Shown here: one piece after another, positions 1 to 11,625 of the stretch
How the letters are laid out: every line of letters begins with the position of its first letter
Numbering within the stretch: position 1 is the first letter of the stretch
NCBI GenBank assembly: GCA_002007465.1
Contig: LNAC01000768.1
Location: 805,983-869,982 of the forward strand
Origin: Ailurus styani
Taxonomy: Eukaryota; Chordata; Mammalia; Carnivora; Ailuridae
DNA length: 64,000 nucleotides
Direction of reading: 5' to 3'
Notes under the pieces: generated by a model
What the model saw: the letters and a program-made list of their open reading frames with translations, nothing else
The model's database searches: none
Told to the model about the DNA's origin: nothing
Program-made: the position numbers and the translations under genes

Positions 1-940
1 TGAAAAATACTATGTGTTCATTCAAAAACTATTTTCAAGCACCTTTTCTATGACACATACTGTTAAGAATAATGGAAACATATCAATAGGTGAGATTAAA
101 ATTCCACCTTCATAAAACTTAAAAATCATCTGGATCACCTAGTTCCAGAAAATTTTGCAGCAGATTCTAAAATTACAGACATATATAGTGGAGTCCATGT
201 CTTTATAAACAAACAATTGATAAAAAGTCTCCTAAATTTTTCTGGTATATCTAGTATGCCATTCATTAAATATGCAAAATGTCAGAAAATTTACTAAAAT
301 TCTTTCATAAATGTACTTTAGGGTATGGTATGTTCATATATCATTAAAGCAATAGTATAAGAACAAACTAAAAGACAAGTCAATGACAGAACTTACTGAA
401 ACAGATCATATTACAGTATTAAGTGTCATTTAAAATTTTTTATATAGTTAACATTCTGATACCAGTTTTCATAAAAGTATAATAAATATTTAAATCTTAG
501 ATTTAGTTGTAAGATAATAATAGAAATATATTTTAGAATTTAAAGAAAAAAGTTTTGATGACTATCAAATGACTCAGAAGTAAGTATAAAGTCTCTTCTG
601 AAACATATATAATGCAAATAAAATTAACTAAACTCAAATTTATCTGATTAATCTGACATACTTGGTGAGTTAGCAAAAACTTTGAGACTACACTAATCAC
701 CCATTTGCCTCAATTATTCACTCCACTGCACAGAACAAAATTATAGGACTTTTGATCTAAGCTTCGGCACATAAATTCTAATCCAGGTTTAGAAATAATA
801 ACCAAAACAAAAACTCCATTTATTTCTTTAATATGATAGCTTTATACTCCATTTATATCCTCAGGATCTCTATGGCTACAGCTAAGTGGAGTGTTTAAGG
901 TGTTAGAACATGTGTTATTTAAAAACAAAATTTATCAAAA
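1..940. other. Unique AT-rich sequence, no feature recognised
   Basis: No repeat family, RNA gene or exon was recognised. Stop codons are dense in all frames. The stretch ends at the TSD of the first SINE. Confidence 0.6.
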
Positions 941-955
941 ATTTACCAAAATATT

Positions 956-1129
956 GGGCGCGTGAGTGGCTCAGTAGGTTAGGTCTCTCATGATCTTGGA
1001 GTCCTGGGATCGAGTCCCACATTGGGCTCTCTGTTCATCAGGGAGCCTGCTTCCCCCTCCCTCTCGGCCTGCCTCTCTGCCTACTTGTGATCTCTCTATC
1101 AAATAAAGAAATAAAATCTTTTTTAAAAA
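956..1129 (+). mobile_element. CAN-SINE (mustelid type), internally deleted
   Basis: The head GGGCGCGTGAGTGGCTCAGTAGG, the body with GCCTGCCTCTCTGCCTACTTG and the A-rich tail are all present. The usual segment between the head and TCATGATC, containing CTGCCTTCGGCTCAGG, is missing. A TSD of about 15 bp (ATTTACCAAAATATT) lies at 941-955 and 1130-1144, so this is a complete insertion event of a shortened copy. Confidence 0.93.
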
Positions 1130-1144
1130 ATTTACCAAAATATT

Positions 1145-2249
1145 AATAAAAATATACATATATCCCTAATAAATAATGACTATCATTTAAGCTTAAAACA
1201 CCTTCAAAACTAAAGAAATGCAAAAAATGCAGTTATATTGTTAATATGGAAATAAAATAATAATATTGCACTTGGGGAATATGAATTATTTATAACGTGT
1301 GATTTTACTACAAAGATACATGGATCATTTCTCAATCTTCTGCACTGATGGACTGTGTAGAAAAACCTATAAAATTTCATAAAATTTGGAATGGAAGTCT
1401 GGAAGTTCAGAATAACCCCGTAGCAATTAAGGACCAAGGAGAGATTAGATCACACATTCATCTGGGATTCTTTTTTAAGACTTAAATAAAGACTATGAAC
1501 AGAAGTGTCAGCAGGACTGAGGAAACCAACAGGCAATACTGAGTCTCCCACTGACTAACCACAGCAGTAAGACAATATCGCTTGTAGATGCAAGTACAGG
1601 AAATGGCATTACTAGGATTTTGTTTCGAGCTGGAGATATAAAAGAAGGGCTGCCTGACAGAGGCTATAGACAGAACAGAATTTCTGTAAAAATTGTGAGG
1701 CTGTGGAGAAAGAGCAAAAGAATTAATTATCCCAAGTCCTCCTTCCTCCCACACTCTGATCTCTCGTGGATCACTTCAATTGGTCAAAACCCTACTGGCA
1801 ACCAGTGTGCCAGGGAGGCTGAGGGAGGCACTCCATAAAGAAAAATCTGATGTTGCCCCACAGTAGGGTAATGAGGTGGAGCACAGGCTGAGGAGAAAAA
1901 AGAATAGCCAACAGAATGTCCTCTGCAAGATCTGATTTATCAAGATAAATAAAAGACACTTATACAATGAGAAAAACTCAACAGATGGATATGTCATAAT
2001 TGTCTCGATATTATATGATCCTATTGCTCTGATGGCATAAATTATTTCTCATTAGAAGGGCAGCAGTGCACCCTGAATGACCATCCAGATATGTCAGACA
2101 AGCAGAAGCCTTCTCTGTGCCCTTCCCTGGTCTCACACCCCTCTCTCCTTCTTGAAAAGAGACATTTTCCTGATTTTCTGGTAAATATGCCCTTGATCTC
2201 TTTTCATATTTACCACATATGTATACACTACTGCATCCTTTTTAGTTGG
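1145..2249. other. Mostly unique DNA; possible ancient repeat near 1700-1935
   Basis: No gene was recognised. Part of 1700-1935 (around ACTGGCAACCAGTGTGCCAG) resembles motifs I associate with old LTR or LINE relics, but I cannot name the family. The open frame at 1620-1838 shows no domain and is probably noise. Confidence 0.35.
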
Positions 2250-2436
2250 GTTTTTTTTAAGATTTTATTCATTTATTTGACAGAGAGAGAGATCACAAGC
2301 AGGCAGAGAGAGAGGAGGAAGCAGGCTCCCCGCTGAGCAGGGACCCCGATGCAATGTGGGGCTCGATTCCAGGACCCTGAGATCATGACCTGAGCCAAGG
2401 GCAGAGGCTTAACCCACTGAGACATCCAGGCGCCCC
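2250..2436 (-). mobile_element. CAN-SINE, antisense
   Basis: On the plus strand this reads T-run, AAGATTTTATT, a GA-rich tract, GCAGGCTCCCCGCTGAGCAG, then ends CATCCAGGCGCCCC. That is the reverse complement of a full CAN-SINE. No clear TSD was seen. Confidence 0.92.
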
Positions 2437-2489
2437 TCGTTTTCAGTTTTATAGGAATGGAAAATTTTGTGCATTTCTTTTGTTTTTTT

Positions 2490-3115
2490 TTATAACATCT
2501 TTATTAAGATACAACTTTCACTTCACAAAATTCATCCCTTTAAAGTGTTTTTAATATATGCACTGAGCTGTGTAACCATTACCAATTTTAGAACTAGAAT
2601 ATTTTCATCGTGCCAAAAAGAAAGCCCATGCCATCAGTAATCATTTTCAATTTCCGCCTTCCCCTGGGCCCTGGCAACTACTAACCTACTTGTCTGTCTC
2701 TATGGGCTTGCCTATTTTGGGTATTTCACATCAACAGGATCAAACTACATGTCATTTGGGATCTGACTTTTTTCACTTAGCTGAATGTTTGCAAGATTCA
2801 TCCAAGTTATACCATGTATCAGCATATTAATTATTTTCATAGCAAATAATATTCCATTATATGGATACATATTTTTTACCCATTTATTAGTTGATGGACA
2901 GTTGAATTTTTTCTACTTTTTGGCTGGCATGAATGCTATAAGCATTCATGTATAATTTTTATAAGGACATCAGAATTCCTAGTGGGTATGAATGGTGCCT
3001 CATGGTTTTCATTTGCATTTATATAATGACTTATGATACTGTCTTTTCATGGGCATAGTGGTTATTTATATAACTTCTTTAAAAAAATTTCTCTTCAAAT
3101 CATTTGTCCATTTAA
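2490..3115 (-). mobile_element. Old L1 (L1M-type) 3' end, antisense
   Basis: Plus-strand text from TTTATTAAGATACAACTTTC through AAAATTCATCCCTTTAAAGTG, TGTGTAACCATTACCAATTTTAG and CCCTGGCAACTACTAACCTAC matches the known reverse complement of ancient mammalian L1 3'UTRs. The text from about 2990 (GGTGCCTCATGGTTTTCATTT) matches reversed ORF2 3' sequence. It is strongly diverged and has no coding capacity. Confidence 0.8.
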
Positions 3116-3154
3116 AAAAAATTAACGGCTGTATTTATTCACATATCATCCAGG

Positions 3155-3485
3155 TCTTAGTCACCTAGATCTACCACAACAAAAATATCACAGACTGGGT
3201 GGCTTAAACAACAGAAATTTATTTCTCAGGGTTCTGAAGACTGCAAGTCCAAGATCAAATTGCCAGTAAGATCAATTTCATTTTGAGCCTCTTGTAGGAA
3301 AAAAACCCACAAGCTGGCTGTGTACTCACACGACCTCTTTGTGCCCATGAGATGAGAAAGAGAGTTATCTCCCCAGTGTTTCTTCTTATGAGGCTGCTAA
3401 GCCTATCAAATCAGGGCCCTACCCTTATGACCTCACTGAACCCTAATTAGTTCCTCAAATGATCAATCTCCAAATATAGCCAAAA
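3155..3485 (-). mobile_element. MaLR (MLT1/MST-like) solo LTR, antisense
   Basis: The diagnostic string CACAGACTGGGTGGCTTAAA, then AACAGAAATTTATTTCTCAG and TCCAAGATCAA, is the reverse complement of a MaLR LTR 3' end. ATGACCTCACTGAACCCTAAT further on matches the upstream part of the LTR. It lies between two antisense L1 segments. No internal viral sequence adjoins it. Confidence 0.75.
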
Positions 3486-3540
3486 TGAAGGTTGGAGCCT
3501 CAGTATACAAATTAGAGAGACACATTCACTCTGTAACAAT

Positions 3541-4345
3541 ACTATTTACTCATTTAAAGAGTAAAGTTCAATTATTTTTAGTATATTTACAGAGTTATGC
3601 AACCATTACCACAATTTTATTTTCATTAGCCTCTAACCGCCTACCCCATGAAAAAACTCATACCCACTAACAGTGATTTTCAATTTCCCCCAATATTCCT
3701 CTCAACTCTTGGCAACCATTAATATATTTTTTGTTTCTATGGACCTATCTATTCTGAACATTTCATATAAAGAATGTTACACAATATGTGGTCTTTTGTT
3801 GCTTTCATTATCCACTTAGCATGATGTTTTCAAGGTGCAATCATATTGTGCTACATATCAGCATTTCACTTTTTCTGGGAACAAATAATATTCCAGGGCG
3901 CCTGGGTGGCTCAGTGGGTTAGCCTATGCCTTCCGCACAGGTCATGATCTCAGGGTCCTGGGATCGAGGCCCATATCGGGCTCTCTGCTCAGCAGGGAGC
4001 CTGCTTCCCCCTCTCTCTCTGCCTGCCTCTCTGCCTACTTGTGATCTGATCTCTCTGTGTCAAATAAATAAATAAAATCTTTAATAAATAAATAAATAAA
4101 TAAATACTCCACTGTATACACATACCACATTTTTGTCTCTCTATTCATCATTTGATGCACGTTAGGACTGTTGCCACTTTTGGGCTGTTTTGAATAATGT
4201 TTCTATGAACATTCGTGGACAGGTTTTTGTGTGAATATATATTTTCATTTCTCCTGGCCACATACCTATGATCGACATGATCGACATGGAACTGCTTGAT
4301 CATATCGTAACTCTGGCTATAGTTTTCTGAGAATCCATCACTGAA
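3541..4345 (-). mobile_element. Old L1 3' end, antisense, split by a SINE
   Basis: A second antisense L1 3' segment. It carries GAGTTATGCAACCATTACCAC, CTTGGCAACCATTAATATA, ACAATATGTGGTCTTTTG and CACTTAGCATGATGTTTTCA. A SINE at 3896-4100 interrupts it, after which L1 text resumes at ACTGTATACACATACCACAT. It repeats the content of 2490-3115, so these are two insertions, or one duplicated end. Confidence 0.78.
3896..4100 (+). mobile_element. CAN-SINE (mustelid type) inside L1
   Basis: Full head, body and tail are present; the tail extends into (AAAT)n. It sits in the L1 sequence between AAATAATATTCCA (3883-3895) and the decayed second copy AAATACTCCA (about 4102-4111), which gives the insertion order: L1 first, SINE later. 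Confidence 0.93.
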
Positions 4346-5420
4346 GCTCCATTGGCTTGAGCTTTATTTAATGGACTTTTAAAATGTGCTAATTCAGTCT
4401 CTTGCTTGGTATATGTATTTTAAATTTTCTGTTACTTCTATAGTCAGTTTCAATAATTTGTGCTTTCCAGAAATTATTACATTTCAAGTAGGGTATCTAA
4501 TTTATGTCACACAATTTTGTGTAGTATTTCCTTATCATTGTATTTATATAAAACTGATATTAATTTTACCCTGTTCCTATGATTTTAATCATTTCAGCCA
4601 TCTTTCTTTTGGGTCAGTCTAGTTGAAGTTTGTTAAAATTTTTTTTTATCTTTTCAAAAAACCAATGTGTGGTTTTGCTGATTCTAATGCTTTTCTACTC
4701 TAAATTTCATAACTTTCCACTTTAGTCTTCATTATATTCTTCCTTTCCTTGCTCAAATTGAGTTTACTCTTCTTTTTCCATTGCATTAAGGTGTAAAGTT
4801 AGGTTACCGATTTGAGGTCTTTCTTCTTTTTTAAAAAATATGAGCACTAAGGCTGAAAATTTCCCTATAAGCACTGAATTACACGATCCCACAAGTTTTT
4901 ACATGTTGTATAGTCATGTTCATTCATCTCAAAGAATTTTTTAATTTCCCTTGTGATTTCATCTTTAACCCACTGGCTATGTTAAGAATGTGATGCTTAA
5001 TATCCACATATTTCTGAATTTGCCAAATTTCCTGCTGTTAATATATTTAATTTCACTTGATTGTGGTCAAAGGATAGTAATTTATCTGATTTCAATCCTT
5101 TAACTTTATTTAGCCTAGTTTATAGCTTATTCTATGGTCTATCTTGGAGATGTTCCATGAGAACATACGGATCTTGTTCAGTGGAATGTTACATAGACGT
5201 CTACTAGGTCTAGTTGATTTATAGTGCTGTTTATAGTCTTCTATTTTCTTGTTGGTCTCCTGCTTACTTGTTCTATCTGTTAGTGAAAACAAGGTGTTGA
5301 AATCTCAAACTATTACTGTTGAATTATCTGTATCTCCCTTCAATTCTGTCAGTTTTTGCTTTATACATGCTAGGGCTCCACTGTTGGGTACATTTATAAT
5401 TATTACCTTTGATAGACTAA

Positions 5421-5423
<3 letters not shown>
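4346..5423 (-). mobile_element. Old L1 ORF2 5' portion (endonuclease region), antisense
   Basis: The plus strand has AGGTGTAAAGTTAGGTTACC, TTTCCCTTGTGATTTCATCT, TTGATTGTGGTCAAAGGAT and TAGGTCTAGTTGATTTATAG, which are reverse-complement landmarks of L1 ORF2. On the minus strand, 5110-5292 encodes a remnant with ...SWNISKIDHRISYKLG, resembling the end of the L1 endonuclease domain (family pattern SRIDHxLGHK). Most of ORF2 between this block and the 3'UTR block is absent. Confidence 0.75.
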
Positions 5424-5451
<28 letters not shown>

Positions 5452-5916
5452 NNNNNNNNNNNNNNNNNNNNNNNNNNNNNNNNNNNNNNNNNNNNNNNNN
5501 NNNNNNNNNNNNNNNNNNNNNNNNNNNNNNNNNNNNNNNNNNNNNNNNNNNNNNNNNNNNNNNNNNNNNNNNNNNNNNNNNNNNNNNNNNNNNNNNNNNN
5601 NNNNNNNNNNNNNNNNNNNNNNNNNNNNNNNNNNNNNNNNNNNNNNNNNNNNNNNNNNNNNNNNNNNNNNNNNNNNNNNNNNNNNNNNNNNNNNNNNNNN
5701 NNNNNNNNNNNNNNNNNNNNNNNNNNNNNNNNNNNNNNNNNNNNNNNNNNNNNNNNNNNNNNNNNNNNNNNNNNNNNNNNNNNNNNNNNNNNNNNNNNNN
5801 NNNNNNNNNNNNNNNNNNNNNNNNGGGAGCCCGATGCGGGGCTCCATCCCAGGACCCTGGGATCATGACCTGAGCCGAAGGCAGAGGCTTTAACCCACTG
5901 AGCCACCCAGGCGCCC
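5424..5916 (-). mobile_element. CAN-SINE, antisense, containing an assembly gap
   Basis: A 28-base T run (5424-5451) is followed by 373 Ns (5452-5824) and then GGGAGCCCGATGCGGGGCTC through CCACCCAGGCGCCC. The two ends are the tail and head of one antisense SINE. The missing part should be about 100-130 bases, so the N length is probably nominal, or the gap hides extra sequence. Confidence 0.85.
5452..5824. other. Assembly gap (373 Ns)
   Basis: A run of N directly follows a poly(T) tract within a SINE, a typical place for reads to fail. Confidence 0.99.
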
Positions 5917-5951
5917 TGCTGCTGCTGTTGTTGTTGTTGTTGTTGTTGTTT
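5917..5951. repeat. Triplet microsatellite (TGC)3(TGT)n
   Basis: About 11 triplets, TGC repeats changing to TGT repeats, sit directly at the head end of the antisense SINE. The run of Q codons on the minus strand has no gene context. Confidence 0.9.
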
Positions 5952-5967
5952 TAGAATCAACCTTTGT

Positions 5968-6171
5968 GGGGCACCTGAGTGGCTCAGTTGGTTAAGTGTC
6001 TGCCTTCAGCTCAGGTCATGATCCCAGGGTGCTGGGATCAAGTCCAACGTCAGGCTCCCTGCTCATGGAGCCTGCTATTCCCTCTCCCTCTGCCTGCTGT
6101 TCTGCGTATTTGTGTTCTCTGTGTGTGTGTCAAATAAATAAATAAAATCTTAAAAAATAAAATAAAATAAA
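5968..6171 (+). mobile_element. CAN-SINE (older, generic type)
   Basis: GGGCACCTGAGTGGCTCAGTT head, CCTCTGCCTGCTGTTCTGCG body and AAATAAATAAATAAAATCTT tail. The body differs from the mustelid-type copies. Short flanking matches AACCTTTG and AACCTTGG may be a decayed TSD. Confidence 0.9.
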
Positions 6172-7545
6172 CCTTGGTATGGTATTAATATAGCTACTTC
6201 AGCTTTCTCAACCTTTAATCTATTTGTATCTTTGAATCTAAAATGTGTCTTGTGTAAATCACATACAGTTGGTCTTGGTTTTGTTTTGTTTTGATTCAGT
6301 CTGACAATCTCTGCTTTTTACTTATGCTGTTTAATTCATTTATATGTAATGTTATTATTTATATAGTTAGAATTAAGCTGCCATTTTTACCTTTAGTTTT
6401 CTGTATGTCTCATGATATTAATTTCTCTATCCTTCCTTTACTGTTTTCTTTTGAATCAAGTAAATATTTTCTGGTATAGTATTTTATCTCCTTTAATGAT
6501 TCTTTTTATAATACATGTTTATGTATTTATTAGAGACTACTCCAGGGCATAGTATATGTATCTTATCGGAATCTACTTCAGTGTATGTTGACTTAATTTC
6601 AATGAGATTCAGTCCTATCTCATGCTATTCCCTTTTCTTCTTTGTGCTATTGCTATATATATTTCATTTATATATGTTACAAAACCAATTAGACAGTGTT
6701 ATAATTACTGCATTTTATGTTACGTCTTTTAAAGATGCTAAGAGAAACAAAGTATATATTCATAGAGTTTGTTATATTGGTCTTATTATTTACCATTTCT
6801 GGGTTTATTTGTTCCTATGGATTCAAGTTACTTTCTGGCATCATTTCTTGCTCCAATACAGCTTTTCTCCCTTCCAGGTGCTTTGCACTGCTATTGTCAA
6901 ATAACACTTATAAATGGTATTAGGCTCTATCATGCAATTAATTACATATATATTATCTAATTGATTTTTAAGTCAGATAAGACAAGATAGGAGAAGAAAT
7001 ATACATCTTTACTGACTGTTTTAATTACCAGTACTTTTAAATTTTGGTATGGGTTTGAATCTGACATAAATTCCTTTCACCTGAAAAACGTCTTTTAGCT
7101 TTAAAAACAGCTTTTTAGGAGCTGGCTATGAAATCTGTCTCTCTCATTTTTTTAATCTGTGGATGTCTATTTCATATTAAATTCTGAAAGACAATTTTGC
7201 TGTTTATAAATCCTGACTGACAGTTTGGGTCAGCACTTTGAATACGGGATCACCATGCATTCTGACCTTCATGGTTTCTGACAGTTAATCTAATTGGAGT
7301 TCCCTTATATATGATTAGTAAAAGAATTGCTGTTTTCATGATGTTCTTGAAAATTTTTACCTTTCATTAGTTTTACTATGTATCTGAATATTGATTTATT
7401 TAGTTTTATCCTCCTTGGAATTGGTTGTGCTTCTTGGATGTACAGATTAAGGTTCTTCCTCAGATTTGGGAAATAGTCAGTCATTACGTTTTCAATATTT
7501 TTAATTCTTTTCTCTCTCTCATCTCATTCCCCAGAGGGTATAGCC
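6172..7545 (-). mobile_element. Old L1 5' half, antisense
   Basis: From about 7075, GACAATTTTGCTGTTTATAA, CAGCACTTTGAATACGGGAT, TTCATGGTTTCTGACAGTTA and TGCTTCTTGGATGTACAGAT match reverse-complement text of ancient L1 upstream regions. The order relative to 4346-5423 (3' to 5' going right) fits one long antisense element broken by SINEs and the gap. The part before 7075 is more decayed. Confidence 0.6.
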
Positions 7546-8480
7546 TTGGGCACATGACAATCATCCAAGGATGACAGCGGTTTTATAGCAGGGCTATCTT
7601 TGGCTGCCTCTTTGCAGGATCTGTTAAGCTGTAGGCCTTTATTGGTACCAAACCAAAGGTTCGGTTCCACTAATTGCTGGCTCATTGTACCATTGTTTTG
7701 ACAATGTCCTGGGGGCATAAATTGCTACACATCAATTAAGGTACCTTTTCAGGGGTAGTTTTGAGGAAAAATTTGTTCTGACTACAAGAGGGTTCTCCTT
7801 AGCTGTATCTTTCCCTGATTCTTTCTTGGATATTAACTGGCCTACAGTTTAGCTTGTGGCTCTCACGGAGCTACCGGCATCCTCTATTGCTTGAGAAATA
7901 AAGTCAGTTCCCTTGGGGACAGCTTCTGAGCTCTCTGTTCTTATAGGCAGGCTCTCCCCCTGGGCTAAATTTCTGCACCACTTCTCCAAAGCTGGAGATG
8001 CAAACAGGTGTCTGCTGCTCCTTGAATGACACCCCTGATTTAAGAGCATGGAGTTAGGTGGAGGCAGAGGCGGTACCTCTAGTCTTATCTCTTCTGGTGT
8101 GGAACCTCTGTCATCTAAGCAAGCTAGGGCAAGAGTGACTGGCATCTCAGTATTCTCAATCTCTCATGCCTGGGGTAGAACTTTCACCTGACTGCCCTGA
8201 ACTCTCAGGGCTAGAGGAGGATGAAAAAATGCTGACAGCTGGGGGAGATACCACAATCACTAAATGAGAGCTGGGGAACATGAAACTCTACATACTTGGT
8301 CACAGCCATCCAGAGCGCTGAGCTGGGGGGGGGGGCATATAGAGTGCGAGTGGTTGTTGCAAGTGCCACACACTTGCTATTCTTCCTGAAATGTAGTCGG
8401 TGTTCTTGAATAAATATTTCTGCACGTGGTATATGCCCATAGGCCAATTTCCAGAGACTTTGGATGATTGTTTAATTTTT
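7546..8480 (-). mobile_element. Possible L1 5'UTR or other old repeat
   Basis: This is somewhat more GC-rich than the flanks and continues directly from antisense L1 text, so an old L1 5' region is the simplest reading. I do not recognise diagnostic strings. Open frames at 7524-7718, 7849-8145 and 8211-8447 (minus) have no recognisable domain. Confidence 0.3.
8325..8335 (+). repeat. G homopolymer (11 bases)
   Basis: Eleven consecutive Gs. A single run of this kind is a frequent site of length error. Confidence 0.95.
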
Positions 8481-8599
8481 ATCTGTTATGATTGTCTGGG
8501 GAGAGACTCCATGGAGTCCTTACAATGCAGTTTAGGAAACTGTTCATCTTAAGCTTTCTTGCATCACTTTCTTCCTGTCCCCAACAAGGATTGCATTCA

Positions 8600-9130
8600 C
8601 CTACACTGAAAAGCGTAGCATGTAGTGTTCATTGTTACTTCCTTACATTTTTCCATTTTATGATTCTACCACAGTTATTCTTTTTCCTGATCTAATGTTG
8701 ATGGGTTTTTGTAATATAATAAATGCTGCTATGAATATTATTGCAAATGTGTCTTTATGCACAACTACTACACTTTCTCCAGGTTATATGCCTAGGATTT
8801 CAATAGCCATATTTTCTAGTATGAAACTAATCAACTGTTATTACTTAATGCCAAATTCTTTTCAAAATACACTTTCATTGGCATTATTCAAGAGAGTTCA
8901 GGGTGGCTCCCTACCCTTGACACAATTTAGTATTATAAATCATTGGCAATTTTCATCTATACCATTGAGGTTTCATTTACTGATTAATGAAATTGAATTT
9001 TTTTATGTTTCATGTCCATGTATATTTCCTACATGGTAAAGTGTTTGTTGAACTTCTGTTTGCATATTTTTATGTTGGGTTGTGTTTATTAGTGATTTGG
9101 GAACTTTTTAATATTTTGGAAACCACTGGT
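8600..9130 (-). mobile_element. Old L1 ORF2 end / 3'UTR, antisense
   Basis: AATGCTGCTATGAATATTAT, TGTCTTTATGCACAACTACT, TCTCCAGGTTATATGCCTAG and AATGCCAAATTCTTTTCAAA match reversed ancient L1 near the ORF2 stop. This block repeats L1 3' content and is therefore a different insertion from the one whose 5' half ends at about 7.5-8.5 kb. Confidence 0.7.
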
Positions 9131-10959
9131 ACTTTAATATAAAAAATCAATTCTTGAAAAATGTGTAAATCTTTGTAAGTTTTTGGCTGGGCATTTTATT
9201 TAGAATATTTACATTGATGAATAGAAGATCTTAGGCTTATGTAATTGGATTTATCATTTTCTATAGGGGTTTCTGTCCTATCCATAGTGCTCTTCCATTC
9301 TTCACATGTAGTGCTTTGCCCTTTGTGCTCATCAAAGGCAAAACATTGAACTTAGGATTCTTCCATTTTTCTGCACGGACTCTGCACCATGTCACCTTTT
9401 CTCCACCACAGGCAGTGATCCATCTATAGTGCTTTTCCATTTATTTCCAAAGACACCTCTTATTCCACAGTGCTCTGACACTCATTACCACAAGGTCCAT
9501 CTGTAATGGTCTCCACTGCTCACCACAGGCTCTGTTCCTTCCACAGGCTCTTCATTTACTGGCACTGCTCGAACTGCAGTGTTTTTTTGCTTTTTTTTTT
9601 ATTCTGCACCCTGGTTAGTGCTTTATCCTTAGTTCTCTTTCTTCCAATACCAGCTATATTGTCTTGATTCTTCACCAAAGTCTGCGCTCAATACCTAGTG
9701 CTCTTCTCTCATGCTCCATGTTCATAGGGCTGTGATTCCCCATTCTCTACATCGGGTGGTAGTTCCTCTGTGGTGGTTGTCTATTTTTTTTCACAGGCAA
9801 TGTTTTTTTGCTTTGTTTTGGTTTGGGAGTTTTTTGAGATTTTTTTGGTTTTTTGGTTTTTGTTTTTTTAGTGTTCTTCCAATCTTCAATTAAGCACATC
9901 TTCATGTACAAAACTCTTTTTCCAAGTCCACAAACGTCCCATGTTTTCTTCTCATTCAGGGCTCTCCTGTTATTTTCTCAGCCTTCTGTGCTTCATTATT
10001 TTATTATCCAATTCCTAGTAATTCTTTGGTTTCAAATGTAATTATCATTCTTATGAAAGTCCATTTTGACCCCACATTGTAAATGGCATCATCCATTTAA
10101 AATCTCCCATGTTATTCTGTATTATTTTTATAAAACCCTATGCTTGCCTTGTTCTTACATCATCTAAAGTTTTCTAAGTTAAACTATGTGTTTCATGTGA
10201 ATGTTGGCCAGGCTAACACATTTTTTCTAATGTTGAACACAATGCTATGTTATAAACAAGTAATATTAATTTTTTAAAAATGGGTGGGAAAATGAGGGAA
10301 TAAATAAGCATTAATTATTGCAACCATGTCTCCATAATTAACTTTTGTTTAAGCAGGACAAGAATTTTTAATGATTTGAGCTTATATTACTTGAATGTAT
10401 TTTCACTGGCTAATCTTTTATTATTGAGGTTAAGGCCTTTTTGTTGATAACTATTTGCATTCCTAATCTTTTTTTTACCCAACTTATGATTTCCCACTTT
10501 CTTTAAAGATAGATCTTTAAATTGAATACATTTTCCTAGCAGTCTTAGAACTATTCTAAAATTTACAAGGTATTTTATCACCTCCAGTTATCCACTCTGA
10601 ATTTTAAATTATTTTGGGTGGCTTGTTGGTATTCTAATCATCACCTTCATCACAAATCTTACATGTACAGAATATTTAACTAATTTATATATAACACTGT
10701 AACAACTCACTTGGGAATGAACAAGATAGACCACAGTAAGCATCCACCTCAATGAATAGAAAAAGAAGTGTATGGATACAGTAGAGTATTATCACCAGCT
10801 CATGTACATGTACATCATACTCTGGGAATCACTTATTACAGGCTATGAAAAATAACAATTAATCTAATAATCTAGTTAATTGTATATCAGCTAACAAACT
10901 TCTACTGTTCTCCCTCAGAATATATTTTATTTAATAGGCTATGGAAACATTTCAAACTT
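9131..10959. other. No gene; region of loosely repeated TAGTGCT-type phrases (9280-9800)
   Basis: From 9280 to 9800 phrases such as ATAGTGCTCTTCCATTCTTC, ATAGTGCTTTTCCATTTATT and CTAGTGCTCTTCTCTCATGC recur at irregular spacing with CCACAGG-type phrases, suggesting an old tandem array. 9780-9880 is T/G-rich low-complexity DNA. The remainder is unique and AT-rich. Confidence 0.4.
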
Positions 10960-10974
10960 AAAAGATAGAGTGCA

Positions 10975-11183
10975 TGGGTGCCTGGGTGGCTCAGTTGTTA
11001 AGTATCTGCCTTCGGCTCAGGTCATGATACCAGGGTGCTGGGACTAAGCCCCACATCGGGCTCCCTGCTCAGCGGGAAGCCTGCTTCTCCCTCTCCCACT
11101 TCCCCTGCTTGTATTCCCTCTCTCAGTGTCTCTCTCTCTCTCTGTCAAATAAATAAATAAAATCTTAAAAAAAAAAAAAAAAA
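10975..11183 (+). mobile_element. CAN-SINE (older type), first of a head-to-tail pair
   Basis: Head GGGTGCCTGGGTGGCTCAGTT and body with TCCCCTGCTTGTATTCCCTC, an older generic CAN-SINE body, ending in a run of As. AAAAGATAGAGTGCA lies at 10960-10974 before this element and again at 11388-11402 after the second one. Confidence 0.93.
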
Positions 11184-11185
11184 GA

Positions 11186-11389
11186 GGCGCCTGGGTGGCT
11201 CAGTCGGTTGAGCCGCTGCCTTCGGCTCAGGTCATTATCCCAGGGTCCTGGGATCAAGTCCCACATCAGGCTCACTGCTCCGGCGGAGAGCCTGCTTCTC
11301 CCTCTCCCTGTGCCTACTGCTCTGCCTACTTGTGCTCTCTCTCTCTCTCCTTGTCAAATAAATAGATGAAATCTTTAAAAAAAAAAAAA
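11186..11389 (+). mobile_element. CAN-SINE, inserted in the A tail of its neighbour
   Basis: A second full copy (GGCGCCTGGGTGGCTCAGTCGG head) starts right after the A run of the first. The only visible TSD flanks the pair as a whole, so the second copy entered the first copy's A tail, or the two inserted together as one RNA. Confidence 0.93.
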
Positions 11390-11625
11390 AAGATAGAGTG
11401 CAGAATAACATACCATAAGCAGTTATATAAATGTATCAGCCTTTAGTAGACTCTATTCTGAATTTTTTCAGTGTTTATAGTGTAACAGTACATTAATACT
11501 AGAGAACTATCATCTGAAGTTTTTATGATTTTAGTTGAAATGCTATTCATATCATTTAAATCTCTTTATTATAAAATGTGACATGTTTCTATCAGAACAA
11601 AATTATCTTTAAAAAGAAGAGTCCC

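Noticed and set aside
5403..5960. Open frame with a run of glutamines across the gap
   Set aside because: The Qs come from the TGC/TGT microsatellite and the rest is SINE sequence and Ns.
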